DNA of 64,000 bases. Origin: Fibrisoma montanum (GTDB taxonomy: Bacteria; Bacteroidota; Bacteroidia; Cytophagales; Spirosomataceae). The stretch covers positions 558,001 through 622,000 of the forward strand of contig NZ_QXED01000005.1 in NCBI RefSeq assembly GCF_003583365.1, written 5' to 3'. The position numbers were made by a program, and so were the translations under genes. This document shows, piece after piece, positions 25,901 through 34,087 of the stretch (positions are counted from its first letter, which is position 1; each line of letters begins with the position of its first letter). The notes under the pieces are model-generated. The model did not search any database. It was given only the letters and a program-made list of their open reading frames with translations, and was not told the origin of the DNA.

Positions 25901-28459
25901 CTCACCGCCGTTGGTGTCGTCCACGGGGTTGATCTGACGGAACTGATACGTTGGACCGCCGGCCGATGCGATCGCATTGATCAGCGTCTGGAACGTTGTA
26001 CCGGCATCAACAACCGCATCATTCGTGGCTCCGTTATTGTCCTGAATTTCTTCCAGACTGATGATGTCCGGCGACTTCAGGTTGTCGATGATAGCCGAAG
26101 CCAGCGCGTTGAAACGAGCCGCACCGTCGCTCGGATCCAGGTTCTCAACGTTGAACGTAGCAACCGTCAACTGGTTAGCGGTGCCCGTTACTGACGTGGC
26201 TTCCTTCGTAAGTGTACTTGACGTAGCAATGCTTACCGCCGATGTAGTCAGGATTTCGTATTCTCCGAAAGCATAATCAACCACACCGACGATCGTATTG
26301 AGCTGCGTGCCTGAGTTGGCGTTGTCCAACGTGTTGGTAGCCGCCAGTACGTCATCAATCTGAATGGATTCAGGGTTGAAGTCGCTGTTGTCGCCAAACG
26401 CATTGTTGACGTCAGTAGCGTCGTTGCCGCTCACCGTGATGCTGCCGCGGCTGTTAACCCCGCTGGCACCGGCACCCCCGTCGGCCAGCACCCAAATCTC
26501 GTTGTTTGTGTTCAGCAGGCCGGTCGTAACGGGGTTATTGATCTGCACCCGCATACCTTCCAGACTCTCGTAGAAATCGATGCCGTCCTGAGCCGGGTCG
26601 AATACCGACTGTTCCACATCACCATTCTGGGGGAAATCATTGCTGATAACCCGGTTCGGAATGGTGCGGATACCGGGACCAGAGTTGGCGCTGATCACCG
26701 TCGGAGCCGGCAGCGGATTCCCGCTGGATACTACCGTTACCGTAGGCGAGATGATCTGTGTTGTACTCAGGTTCTCCGCGTCACTACCCGGACGGAACTC
26801 ATTTACGGTACCAGAGACCGTAACGGACTCACCCACGGTGCGGCCGGAGGCTGATGACGTGAAGACAAAGATACCTTCCGACGTATTGTCGTTGCCGTCT
26901 GGGTTCGGGTCTTCCATGTAGAACCCGTTGCTCCGGACAACCGTTACGATACCCGGTACGCCGATTACCTGCTGGCCGTTCAGCGTCGACACGTGGCCGG
27001 CCCCCTGAATGTCGTGGATGCGGATGACGTCGTTGTCAGTGATCGTTGCCGTGGCCGACGTAGTGGCACCCAGATCGTAGGGCACCCCATCCACCAGCGT
27101 AAGAATCACCGTTTCGTTCGCATCGGAAACGTTGTCATCTGTCGGCGTAATCGTGATCGCTACCGCCGATTGAGCTGCCGGAATCGTTACCGTTCCGGAT
27201 AGTGTTGGGGTATAATCGGTTCCGTTGGTGGCCGTTCCGCCAACCGTATAGGTTACGTCCAGTGGATCCGTCACAGCGCCGGTGCGGCTGATGGTAAACG
27301 TAATGGGATCCTGACCGGCTTCGGCACCTGCAGCGTCTGTAGCGGCAATCGATACGACCGGGCCAGTGGGTACGTCGTCGTTGATAATAGTTCCCTGACC
27401 TTGTCCATCAGTGAGCGACGCCCCTGTCACATTGGTTATATTAACAAAGAATGTTTCATTCGATTCAGAGGAGACATCGCCATTGACCGTCACAAAAAAC
27501 GAGTACGTGCTGCTCCCCGCCGGAATCGTCTGTCCGGTAAGTGAGTTAACCACATAATCATTATCCGACGAAGTGGCCGTGTTATCGGCAGTGGCAATAT
27601 CGAATGTAACTCCACCTGGTCCCGCAGGGGATGAAAGACTTACCGTAAACTCGAACGTGGTAGTGCCACTGTTGCCTTCGTTTAAGGAAACATCGTTGAT
27701 GGCTAAACCAGGCACGGCAGGGCCGGCAGTAGTGGCCGTAACCGTCAGATCATCAATGGACAGGCCATGGTCCGATCCCGTATGATCCGGATCATACCAG
27801 CGAAGCATGACTTCCGAACCATTCGGAATGGATACATCAATCGTTACGTCTTTGACCGTGCGATTGGCATCAAGATTACCATTAAGCGGCCCGGCAGAAC
27901 CGCCCGTAATCGGACTGGTAAAGTCCAGACCGCTTACGGCAGTATAGCCGGTCGGCAGGGCGCTACCCGGGGTAGTTGTGGTGATCGGGCTGGCTGAAAC
28001 CAGGTATGAAAAGGCAACCGTCTGCGCAGCCGCAGCCCCGTTTCGCCATTGCTCACCCGTATATTGTACACGCAGGGAGGTAATGGTAGATCCGGTTTCG
28101 TTTTTTAACCGATAGCCATACGTGAAATTACCGGCGGCTGCATTACCTGATCCAACTGAACCAAGGGCACGGTCAGTTTCAGTGCCAGTACCGTAGCTGT
28201 ATAAATTTCCGGCGTTACTACTTCCGTCATTGGCAACAATGGTAGTGCCGGTTCCTGTCCGCTCCCCATAAACGCCTGGAAGCGTCGAATTTTGTGTGAA
28301 CGTCCCATTGCTTGAGGTGATCAGTGAGTTAAAGTTCTGGGAAACCGTGAAACTGCCAGGCCCGAAAGACACCTGCGCCCATACTGCGCTCACTGGTGCC
28401 AGCAAAAGCACCATCAACCAGAGCCATATCTGCATGGTCTGTCGTAATTGTTTGTTCAT
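22961..28459 (-). CDS. Giant secreted multidomain nuclease (ExeM-like) with T9SS sorting domain
   Basis: This 1832-residue protein has a signal peptide (residues ~1-28), an N-terminal beta-rich region and two Calx-beta domains (~250-360 and ~366-478, each ending in IINDD or ITDND). An OB-like region of the ExeM type follows (VIRIHDIQGAGHVSTL). Then comes an endonuclease/exonuclease/phosphatase domain (~760-1070) with FNVENL, SLEEIQD, VVGDFNEFQ and LSDHDPLVARF, all catalytic positions present. Next are an Ig/PKD-like segment and three ~190-residue modules that pair a putative-Ig domain (APTTTGIANQTATAGQPFSL) with a Cys-containing domain. The last ~80 residues are a type IX sorting domain (VTDLQGRIQ, GMYLLQV, KLVKVV). 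It is probably an extracellular or surface DNase/phosphodiesterase. Confidence 0.92.
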   Translation of the reverse strand: MNKQLRQTMQIWLWLMVLLLAPVSAVWAQVSFGPGSFTVSQNFNSLITSSNGTFTQNSTLPGVYGERTGTGTTIVANDGSSNAGNLYSYGTGTETDRALGSVGSGNAAAGNFTYGYRLKNETGSTITSLRVQYTGEQWRNGAAAAQTVAFSYLVSASPITTTTPGSALPTGYTAVSGLDFTSPITGGSAGPLNGNLDANRTVKDVTIDVSIPNGSEVMLRWYDPDHTGSDHGLSIDDLTVTATTAGPAVPGLAINDVSLNEGNSGTTTFEFTVSLSSPAGPGGVTFDIATADNTATSSDNDYVVNSLTGQTIPAGSSTYSFFVTVNGDVSSESNETFFVNITNVTGASLTDGQGQGTIINDDVPTGPVVSIAATDAAGAEAGQDPITFTISRTGAVTDPLDVTYTVGGTATNGTDYTPTLSGTVTIPAAQSAVAITITPTDDNVSDANETVILTLVDGVPYDLGATTSATATITDNDVIRIHDIQGAGHVSTLNGQQVIGVPGIVTVVRSNGFYMEDPNPDGNDNTSEGIFVFTSSASGRTVGESVTVSGTVNEFRPGSDAENLSTTQIISPTVTVVSSGNPLPAPTVISANSGPGIRTIPNRVISNDFPQNGDVEQSVFDPAQDGIDFYESLEGMRVQINNPVTTGLLNTNNEIWVLADGGAGASGVNSRGSITVSGNDATDVNNAFGDNSDFNPESIQIDDVLAATNTLDNANSGTQLNTIVGVVDYAFGEYEILTTSAVSIATSSTLTKEATSVTGTANQLTVATFNVENLDPSDGAARFNALASAIIDNLKSPDIISLEEIQDNNGATNDAVVDAGTTFQTLINAIASAGGPTYQFRQINPVDDTNGGEPGGNIRVGFLFNPNRVTFVDRPGGNATTPTSVSNASGNPQLTLSPGLIDPTNSAFTGSRKPLVGEFVFNGQTVFVIGNHFTSRGGSDALYERIQPPTQGGQSARESQAAIVNQFVDNLLAVNPNANVAVVGDFNEFQFFPAMQILEGEVQGQTKVLNNLVETLPVNERFTYNFEGNAQAIDHILVSNGLFSKLDAFDVVHINSEFTDQLSDHDPLVARFTIAPVATPLALTLTASPNQILTTGTTTLSATVSGGTTPYSFAFAGPGTITQSPTSNTASVSGLSTGVQTFTVTVTDATAPTSQTITGTVSVTVSEAPPTNTAPTTTGIANQTATVGQPFSLNVASAFSDAETPNALTITASGLPAELSLSNGVISGTPSTTVGSPFTVTVTATDPGSLTASTQFTLTINPAPVVSGPFAITGVTTVNCFTITANQRQVVFNPQYSGLNGQPVSFSVANEFLPTTQPGPYSLNLYTDNPTIVLKATQQGTPTEASFTYNWLAACNNNQGGGTTNTAPTTTGIANQTATAGQPFSLNVASSFNDAETPGSLSFTASGLPDGLSLTNGVISGTPSTTGVSTVSVRATDPGNLFVETSFTLNVVNPISGGSFAITSVTTVNCFTITANRRQVVFNPQYSGLNGQPVSFSVVNELVPTTQPGPYSLELYTDNPTIVLKATQQGTPTEASFTYNWLAACNNNQGGGTTNTAPTTTGIANQTATAGQPFSLNVASSFTDTETPNGLSFAATNLPDGLSLTNGVISGTPSTTGVSAVTVTATDPGSLTASTQFTLTVVNPVDGGGSFAITGVTTVSCQSLSANLRRVTFNPQYSGLNGQPVSFSVVNEFLPTTQPGPYSLNLYTDNPTIVLKATQQGTPTEASFTYNWLAACNSQNARMAAPESAPLSVSVLGNPTSNESVEFEVRGAAGQSLTLRVTDLQGRIQSETAVKQASSVERHQLHLGRSSGMYLLQVSTPTQTKLVKVVRQ
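23232..24960 (-). repeat. Three ~570-bp tandem repeats inside nuclease gene
   Basis: The same sequence recurs with a period of ~570 bases (for example AGCTGGCTTC starts at 23278, 23851 and 24421). Copies 2 and 3 are nearly identical over long stretches, including silent positions. Each unit encodes a putative-Ig domain plus a domain containing NPQYSGLNGQPVSFSV and ending FTYNWLAACN. Near-identity suggests recent duplication or gene conversion; copy number may vary between strains. Confidence 0.9.
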
Positions 28460-28486
28460 AAAGTTTTGGGTTGATTTAACTGCGGC

Positions 28487-28494
28487 AAAGCTAC
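28487..28494 (-). promoter_or_regulatory. Bacteroidota -7 box for nuclease gene
   Basis: It reads TAGCTTTG on the minus strand, an exact TAnnTTTG match ending 27 bases before the ATG at 28459. No good -33 box was seen. Confidence 0.6.
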
Positions 28495-28570
28495 GGGGAT
28501 AGACCCGGAGTTATGTTAATTAATTGTTATGAAGGTGTCTTTTATAACACTATCCAGCCAGTGGGCTTTT

Positions 28571-28612
28571 AAACGCAAAAGCCCCGACCGAACGGCCGGG
28601 GCTTTTGCGTTT
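28571..28612 (-). terminator. Terminator of LytTR gene (type GCAAAAGCCCCG)
   Basis: A perfect 16-base stem AAACGCAAAAGCCCCG / CGGGGCTTTTGCGTTT has a ten-base centre. It lies just downstream of the LytTR gene at 28627 and resembles the terminator at 22898-22949 in arm sequence. Confidence 0.85.
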
Positions 28613-28626
28613 ACTATACAATTCAG

Positions 28627-29025
28627 TTAGTTCAGATGCGACAGGTTACCGATCAACTGACGGCGAACCGTGCTCCAGCGACGACGGGATACGGGCAGAA
28701 CGTCGCCCGTCGTGAGGTGGACCAAACCACCTGTTTCAGTCCGCTCCAGCCGCTCAACGTACCGACGGTTAACTACGCAGTTGCGGTGCAACCGGATAAA
28801 CCATTCTGACGGTAGTTTGGGCGTATAATATTTCAGCGTGCGGGGCATCAGCATGCGCCGACCATCCATCCAGTTCAGCCAGCTATAGTTGGCTACTGCC
28901 TGCATGTATACAAGATCACTCACGGGAAACGATTGACGACCGGTCTCTCGAATGTACAGTTTCAGGGGAGGCCATTCGATTTGTGTGGAACGGGCCGAGG
29001 ATACGGCAGAGGAGAAGTACGTCAT
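28627..29025 (-). CDS. Stand-alone LytTR DNA-binding regulator
   Basis: This 132-residue protein is mainly a LytTR domain (residues ~25-125; SDLVYMQAVANYSWLNW, MPRTLKYYTPKLP, FIRLHRNCVVNRRYV, LPVSRRRWSTVRRQL). It has no receiver and only a short N-terminal region. It is the third such protein in the window but more diverged from the tandem pair at 14 kb. It lies between the giant nuclease and the hybrid sensor genes and is separated from both by hairpins, so regulation of either neighbour is only a guess. Confidence 0.88.
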   Translation of the reverse strand: MTYFSSAVSSARSTQIEWPPLKLYIRETGRQSFPVSDLVYMQAVANYSWLNWMDGRRMLMPRTLKYYTPKLPSEWFIRLHRNCVVNRRYVERLERTETGGLVHLTTGDVLPVSRRRWSTVRRQLIGNLSHLN

Positions 29026-29202
29026 GAGTTTTTGGTTTTGGTGTTTTGCTAAAAGTTGGACAAATCAATTACTGAACAATGTTACAAGGTGGGGGGATAA
29101 AAGGCTTGTTCGTTCGTAACACGGGCTATCAAATTTGTAACATGGGGTATTAATGACCCTGATTCTGGTGTAAACGGTAGCTTTGCGGGTATAAACAACA
29201 AT

Positions 29203-29253
29203 AAAGCGCCCAGCTTGCAGCCGTCGGATTAAAGGCTGTAAACTGGGCGCTTT
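29203..29253 (-). terminator. Terminator of hybrid sensor gene
   Basis: AAAGCGCCCAGCTTGCAGCC / GGCTGTAAACTGGGCGCTTT form a 20-base stem with two mismatches. On the minus strand it is followed by TTTATTGTTGTT. It lies 17 bases after the sensor stop codon. Confidence 0.82.
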
Positions 29254-29270
29254 GGTACTTTTTGAATTAT

Positions 29271-32200
29271 TCAGGCCGATTTGAGACGGTTCTGATCAGC
29301 AAATTCAGATGGCGTAACTCCGTACTGTTCTTTGAAAACGCGGGAGAAGTAGGCGGGTGCTTCAAAACCAACCCGGTAGGCTACTTCTGACACGGGAACG
29401 TTGGTTGCCAGCAACTCGGCGGCCCGGTTCAGCCGCACCGCCCGGATCAGTTCATTAGCCGACATGCCGGTCAGCGCTTTCAGTTTGCGGTGCAGGTGCA
29501 TCCGGCTCATATTGACTGAGTAGGCCAGGGGCTCAACGCCAAATGTGGAGTCGTCGAGGTGCGCTTCGAGCGTCGAATAAACCTTGTTCAGGAAGTCGTC
29601 ATCGACCGTCGTCTGGGGCGTTGGAGAGGGGATGTTCCCTTCGCGCAGCAACTGGGTCCGGTAATGCACCCGAATCCGGCGCTGCTGTTCAAGTCGGTTC
29701 CGGATGCGCCAGCGCAGTTCCTCGACCGAAAACGGTTTGGCCAGGTAATCATCGGCGCCGGCCGTAAAGCCTTCAACCCGGCTGTCCGGTGAGGCCCGGG
29801 CCGTCAGCAGGATAATAGGAATGTGGCTGGTCAGCGGATTTTCCTTCAGCGTCCGGCATAGTTCATACCCGCTGAGTTCGGGCATGAGTACGTCGCTGAT
29901 GATCAGATCCGGACAATCCATCAGGGCCAGTTCAATCCCGGCCTGTCCGTTACCGGCGCGGGTAATCTGCCAGTAAGGACTGAGTACGTCGGTGACGTAG
30001 GCGGCAATATCGTCATTGTCTTCCACCAGCAGGATATGAGCTGGATCAGGCGATGACGCAGCGGTTGCGGTGGGTTCGAGCGGCTGGGTCGACAGCCGGA
30101 CGGGTAGCGGCTGAACGATGGGCTCGTCAACAAGTCCGGTCGCCCGGGCAAGCCGGCACGGCAGCTCTACCGTGAAGGTGGTCCCTTGTCCGGGGCGGCT
30201 TTCGACATTAATCGTTCCCTGCATGGCATCCACCAGTTCTTTCGCCAGCGCAAGACCGATGCCGGAGCCGACGGCTGAGCGGCTGGCCGTCTGATCGACC
30301 TGGTAGAACCGGTCGAAGATGTGCGGCAGTTTATGCCGGGCAATGCCCACTCCCGTATCCGTTACGGTGAGCCGAACGAGGCTGTTAGGTACGTCATCGG
30401 CTGCACCCGTACGCTCGCTGAGCAGACGGCTGGCAAGGTGTACGTCTACCGTACCCTGCTGACCGGTGAATTTCAGGGCATTGGCCACCAGATTGTTGAT
30501 CACCTTTTCCAGCTTGTCGGTATCGAACCAGTAAAACCGGTGCATGGTCTGGTGGTCTACCTGCAGGCGGATCTGCCGACGGTCAGCTTCATCGGCAAAT
30601 GAACTTACGCACTGCTCTACAAACCCGACTAAATCGCCCGGCGATTCTTTCACGGGCAGGCTACCGGCTTCCAGCTTGGCCAGATCGAGCAGCTGATTGA
30701 TGAGCCGAAGCAGCTGACTGGCATTCCGGTAGGCCGTTGAGAGCCGGCTGTGATGCTGAGGGGAGGTGATTTCCCGCAGCAGCTCTTCCAGTGGGGCCAG
30801 AATGAGGGTCAACGGCGTTCGGAACTCATGGGTAATGTTGGAAAAAAAGCGGGACTTTATTTCGTCGAGGGCTTTGAGCTGCAGCGATTCCTGTTCGCGA
30901 AGTTCCATGCGGTGCCGCATCTGCACCCGTTTGACCCGTACCCGCACAAACCAGGCAACGGCACCCAACAGCATCAGTCCATACAACACGTAGGCCCACC
31001 ACGTCGCCCAGATCGGTGGTTCAATGATGACCCGTATCTGGTGCAGATGCGGACTCCAGATGCCCGACGTATTGGAGCTGTTTACGACCAGGTTGTAAGT
31101 GCCGGGCGAAAGGTTCGTGTAGGTTGCCGTAGCCTGCGTACCACTGTAGACCCAGTCGTCGTCCAGCCCGATTAGTTTGTACCGGTACTGGTTTTTGGCA
31201 CTGCGGTTAAACTGTAGCGCGGCAAAATCGAACGACAGGAAGTTCTGTCGGTGATCCAGAATGATTTCCTTAACCTCATTGATGGTTTCCCGAATGGGTG
31301 ATTCCGGATCGCTGGCGTTGACGGGCTGGTTGTTGATACGCAGGGCGGTGAGGGCAACAACGGGCTTAAAGCCGTCTTCACGGACGCGCCGGGGGTTAAA
31401 GACCGTGTAGCCATTTACCCCGCCGAAAACGATCCGGCCGTCGGGCAGTACTACGTCGTGAAACCGGTTGAACTCATCGCCGGGCAATCCATCGTCGGAC
31501 GTATAGCTTCGCACCTCGAACGTATTGATGTCGAACCAGCACAGCCCCCGGTTGGTACTCAGCCACAAGTGCCCGTGGCCATCGGGACGGATGGCGTAGA
31601 TAACGTTGTTCGGCAGGCCGTTGCGGTCGGTAAACCGCTGGATCTTACCCGTCAGCTTATCCAGCCGGCACAGGCCGTTGCCATAGGTACCGATCCAGAG
31701 CGAATTATGCTGCGTTACCGGCTGGGCCAGACACAACAGATCATTGACGGGCAGCGAACTGGATTCGTTCGGAATGCTGGACCAGTGAATCAGGCGGTTG
31801 GTCGATAAGTCGGCCCGCAGCAGACCGTGCTGCTGGGTAGCCAGATAGATGCGCCCACCGTCGACCGCCATGGCAACAATCTGGTAGGGATGGTTGGCGG
31901 GCAGCGGTAACTGAAAGGCCGTGAAGTTTTTCTGCCCGGCATTGTACCGGACGATCACCCGCTGGTTGGGCCCCAGCAAACCCCACACCTCGCCCTGCTG
32001 CCCCATAGCCAGGGCCGTCAGCCGGAACGGACCGTCTGTTAGCCACTTCGCCGGAATGCCGGTGGGTTGAATCGGACTGAACCGCCGGGCAACGGGATCG
32101 TAGCGGTAGGGGGGCGTTTTGGCACCGGCTACCCACAGGTTTTTCTGGCTGTCGAACAGGTACCGCAGTGAAAACGACCATTCGTTTCGGATAACCGCCG

Positions 32201-33284
32201 GGATGGCTGCTTCCGGAATGCCGACCTGCTGGGTCATCCAGTCGACCTGGAAATTCGTTACGTACGGGCGGCCGTTGAACGGCAGTTCATTCAGGTCGTA
32301 CTTCACGACGCCGTCGCCGGAAGTGCCAATCCACAATACGTTGGAATGATCGACGAGCAGCGACATGGGGGTATACTGCCGTAGTTTAGGATCGGCTGGT
32401 ACGACGGTCAGACCGGTCTTGTCGCTGTATGAATGCTGATTCACAAAGTCCCGACCCCGGTAATCGGTCGCGAAAACCGGCACCTCACCCGCCTGACTTT
32501 CCGGCAATGAAACGAGCCGGCGAACTTTGCCCTGGTCTGGATTGAAGATCGCGAACTGATTCGGAAAGGCCAGCATCAGTTCGCCGTTGGCCCGCCGGTG
32601 CAGATCCCATACCCGCGGCTGCGGGAAGCCATGCTGAGTCCCATACGTAACCCACTGACCGCTGGTAAGATCAAACCGATGCAGGCCATCGGCGGCTGCC
32701 AGCCAAAGGTGACCCTGGCGGTCGGGAAGGATGGTGCGCAGTACGTGCTGCACCGAATCGTTAACGGCGGCCCAGTGGTGATGCTGAACGGAACCATCGG
32801 AACTGAGCCGAAAAAAACCGTTCATCTGCGTGGCTACCCATACGTTCCCCTGCTGATCGGGAGCCAGGCTAACCAGCATATCGCGGCCGAGAGCCTGCCG
32901 AAAGGCGGTCGAGTTGGATACCCGTACGGTTTGTTCAGTAACCGGATTGAAGCAGTCGACGTGGTTATTTTCGGTGCGGAGCCAGATACGTCCGCGGGCA
33001 TCTTCCTTGATTTCGAGAATGCTGCTGAACGAAAGCGACCGGATATTTTCGGGTTCGTGCCGGTATATTTTGAACCGGAGTCCGTCGTATCGGCAAAGCC
33101 CGTCGCGGGTGGCCAGCCAGATGAATCCGCGCTGGTCCTGAAGCATGGATTTAACGAATCCCTGGGGTAATCCATTGCGTACGGTGATATACTCAGGCTG
33201 ATGAGAGAAGGCCCAACCCTGGGTCGCCCATCCCAACAGAACGAGTATTCGTAAACAAATCAGACACCCTAAACGTCGATACAT
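29271..33284 (-). CDS. Hybrid two-component system protein (sensor kinase-receiver-AraC HTH)
   Basis: This 1337-residue one-protein phosphorelay has an N-terminal signal/anchor (LRILVLLGWATQGWAF) and a periplasmic two-propeller sensor made of Reg_prop repeats (GLPQGFVKSMLQDQRGFIW; WIGTYGNGLCRLD). A Y_Y_Y domain precedes one transmembrane helix (~765-790). HisKA has its phosphorylatable His in NITHEFRTPL (~819) and is followed by a HATPase (GSGIGLALAKELVDAMQG). The receiver Asp is in LIISDVLMPE (~1130) with Lys in YLAKPFS, and the C-terminal domain is an AraC-type HTH (ELLATNVPVSEVAYRVGF). All key residues are present. Such proteins usually sense glycans and control SusCD loci, but no SusC/SusD genes are in the window. 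Confidence 0.96.
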   Translation of the reverse strand: MYRRLGCLICLRILVLLGWATQGWAFSHQPEYITVRNGLPQGFVKSMLQDQRGFIWLATRDGLCRYDGLRFKIYRHEPENIRSLSFSSILEIKEDARGRIWLRTENNHVDCFNPVTEQTVRVSNSTAFRQALGRDMLVSLAPDQQGNVWVATQMNGFFRLSSDGSVQHHHWAAVNDSVQHVLRTILPDRQGHLWLAAADGLHRFDLTSGQWVTYGTQHGFPQPRVWDLHRRANGELMLAFPNQFAIFNPDQGKVRRLVSLPESQAGEVPVFATDYRGRDFVNQHSYSDKTGLTVVPADPKLRQYTPMSLLVDHSNVLWIGTSGDGVVKYDLNELPFNGRPYVTNFQVDWMTQQVGIPEAAIPAVIRNEWSFSLRYLFDSQKNLWVAGAKTPPYRYDPVARRFSPIQPTGIPAKWLTDGPFRLTALAMGQQGEVWGLLGPNQRVIVRYNAGQKNFTAFQLPLPANHPYQIVAMAVDGGRIYLATQQHGLLRADLSTNRLIHWSSIPNESSSLPVNDLLCLAQPVTQHNSLWIGTYGNGLCRLDKLTGKIQRFTDRNGLPNNVIYAIRPDGHGHLWLSTNRGLCWFDINTFEVRSYTSDDGLPGDEFNRFHDVVLPDGRIVFGGVNGYTVFNPRRVREDGFKPVVALTALRINNQPVNASDPESPIRETINEVKEIILDHRQNFLSFDFAALQFNRSAKNQYRYKLIGLDDDWVYSGTQATATYTNLSPGTYNLVVNSSNTSGIWSPHLHQIRVIIEPPIWATWWAYVLYGLMLLGAVAWFVRVRVKRVQMRHRMELREQESLQLKALDEIKSRFFSNITHEFRTPLTLILAPLEELLREITSPQHHSRLSTAYRNASQLLRLINQLLDLAKLEAGSLPVKESPGDLVGFVEQCVSSFADEADRRQIRLQVDHQTMHRFYWFDTDKLEKVINNLVANALKFTGQQGTVDVHLASRLLSERTGAADDVPNSLVRLTVTDTGVGIARHKLPHIFDRFYQVDQTASRSAVGSGIGLALAKELVDAMQGTINVESRPGQGTTFTVELPCRLARATGLVDEPIVQPLPVRLSTQPLEPTATAASSPDPAHILLVEDNDDIAAYVTDVLSPYWQITRAGNGQAGIELALMDCPDLIISDVLMPELSGYELCRTLKENPLTSHIPIILLTARASPDSRVEGFTAGADDYLAKPFSVEELRWRIRNRLEQQRRIRVHYRTQLLREGNIPSPTPQTTVDDDFLNKVYSTLEAHLDDSTFGVEPLAYSVNMSRMHLHRKLKALTGMSANELIRAVRLNRAAELLATNVPVSEVAYRVGFEAPAYFSRVFKEQYGVTPSEFADQNRLKSA

Positions 33285-33440
33285 AAACAGAATATTAATT
33301 CATTTCTGTGAACGAGAATTTCATCAGACGCATCTCCCCAAATTGGTAGATGTTCCTGTATTTATCAACCTGACAGCCAACGATCTTAGTAAACGGTAAA
33401 TCGCTCTAACCTGAATGCTACTTCTTCGGTTAATAGTCGT

Positions 33441-33896
33441 ATGCATCTGGTTTTATCTACTTCCGTAACGCAAACGCTGCCCACCGTCTGGTCGGGCTTT
33501 GACCGCACCTTGTTCGACAAGCTCAGCCCGCCTTTCCCACCCGTTGATGTGGTCAGGTTTGATGGCTGCCTCAAAGGTGACGTAGTGCATCTGCAACTCA
33601 ATTTTTTTCTGTTCAAACAGGACTGGATCAGCCATATTGTTGACCAGCAGCAGTCGGAACAGGAAATCTACTTCATAGACGAAGGCACGCGCCTGCCATT
33701 TTTTCTGCGCTACTGGCACCATCGGCACCGGCTGGTTCGAATCAGCCCAACCGATGCGGCCGAACAAACCCTGATCATCGACGACATTACGTTCCGAACG
33801 CCTTTTTGGCTGATGGACTACCTGATTTATCCAGTATTCTGGCTTCAGTTTGCGTACCGAAAACCCATCTACCGCCGGGTATTCAACAGAAAGTAG
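33441..33896 (+). CDS. SRPBCC-superfamily ligand-binding protein
   Basis: This 151-residue protein resembles START/SRPBCC-fold proteins of the COG4276 type. It begins with an uptake of conserved aromatic residues (TLPTVWSGFDRTLF), has LSPPFPPVDVVRFDGC, the strand pair VVHLQLNFFLFKQDW and the C-terminal helix region FWLMDYLIYPVFWLQFAYRKPIY, which is family-typical. These proteins bind hydrophobic ligands; the ligand is unknown. It is divergent from the hybrid sensor gene with a 156-base gap. Cytosolic or membrane-associated location is likely. Confidence 0.78.
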   Translation: MHLVLSTSVTQTLPTVWSGFDRTLFDKLSPPFPPVDVVRFDGCLKGDVVHLQLNFFLFKQDWISHIVDQQQSEQEIYFIDEGTRLPFFLRYWHHRHRLVRISPTDAAEQTLIIDDITFRTPFWLMDYLIYPVFWLQFAYRKPIYRRVFNRK

Positions 33897-34054
33897 TGCG
33901 CAGCGGGAACGAAGATACCGGTTAATCAATGTCTTTGCTACAGAAATGTAACCTGGTGTTGCAAAAAAGAGTATGAACGGTTCTTTTTGCCGGACATGTG
34001 TACCAGACCGGGTTATTTCAGGGCAGGGACATTTCGGAACTGACAGGATTCCGT

Positions 34055-34062
34055 TACTTTTG
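34055..34062 (+). promoter_or_regulatory. Bacteroidota -7 box for symporter gene
   Basis: TACTTTTG matches the -7 consensus exactly and ends 25 bases before the ATG at 34088. A weak TTTC sits 19 bases upstream in place of the -33 TTTG. Confidence 0.6.
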
Positions 34063-34087
34063 TCTTTAAGGCCTTTTACCTGACTGC

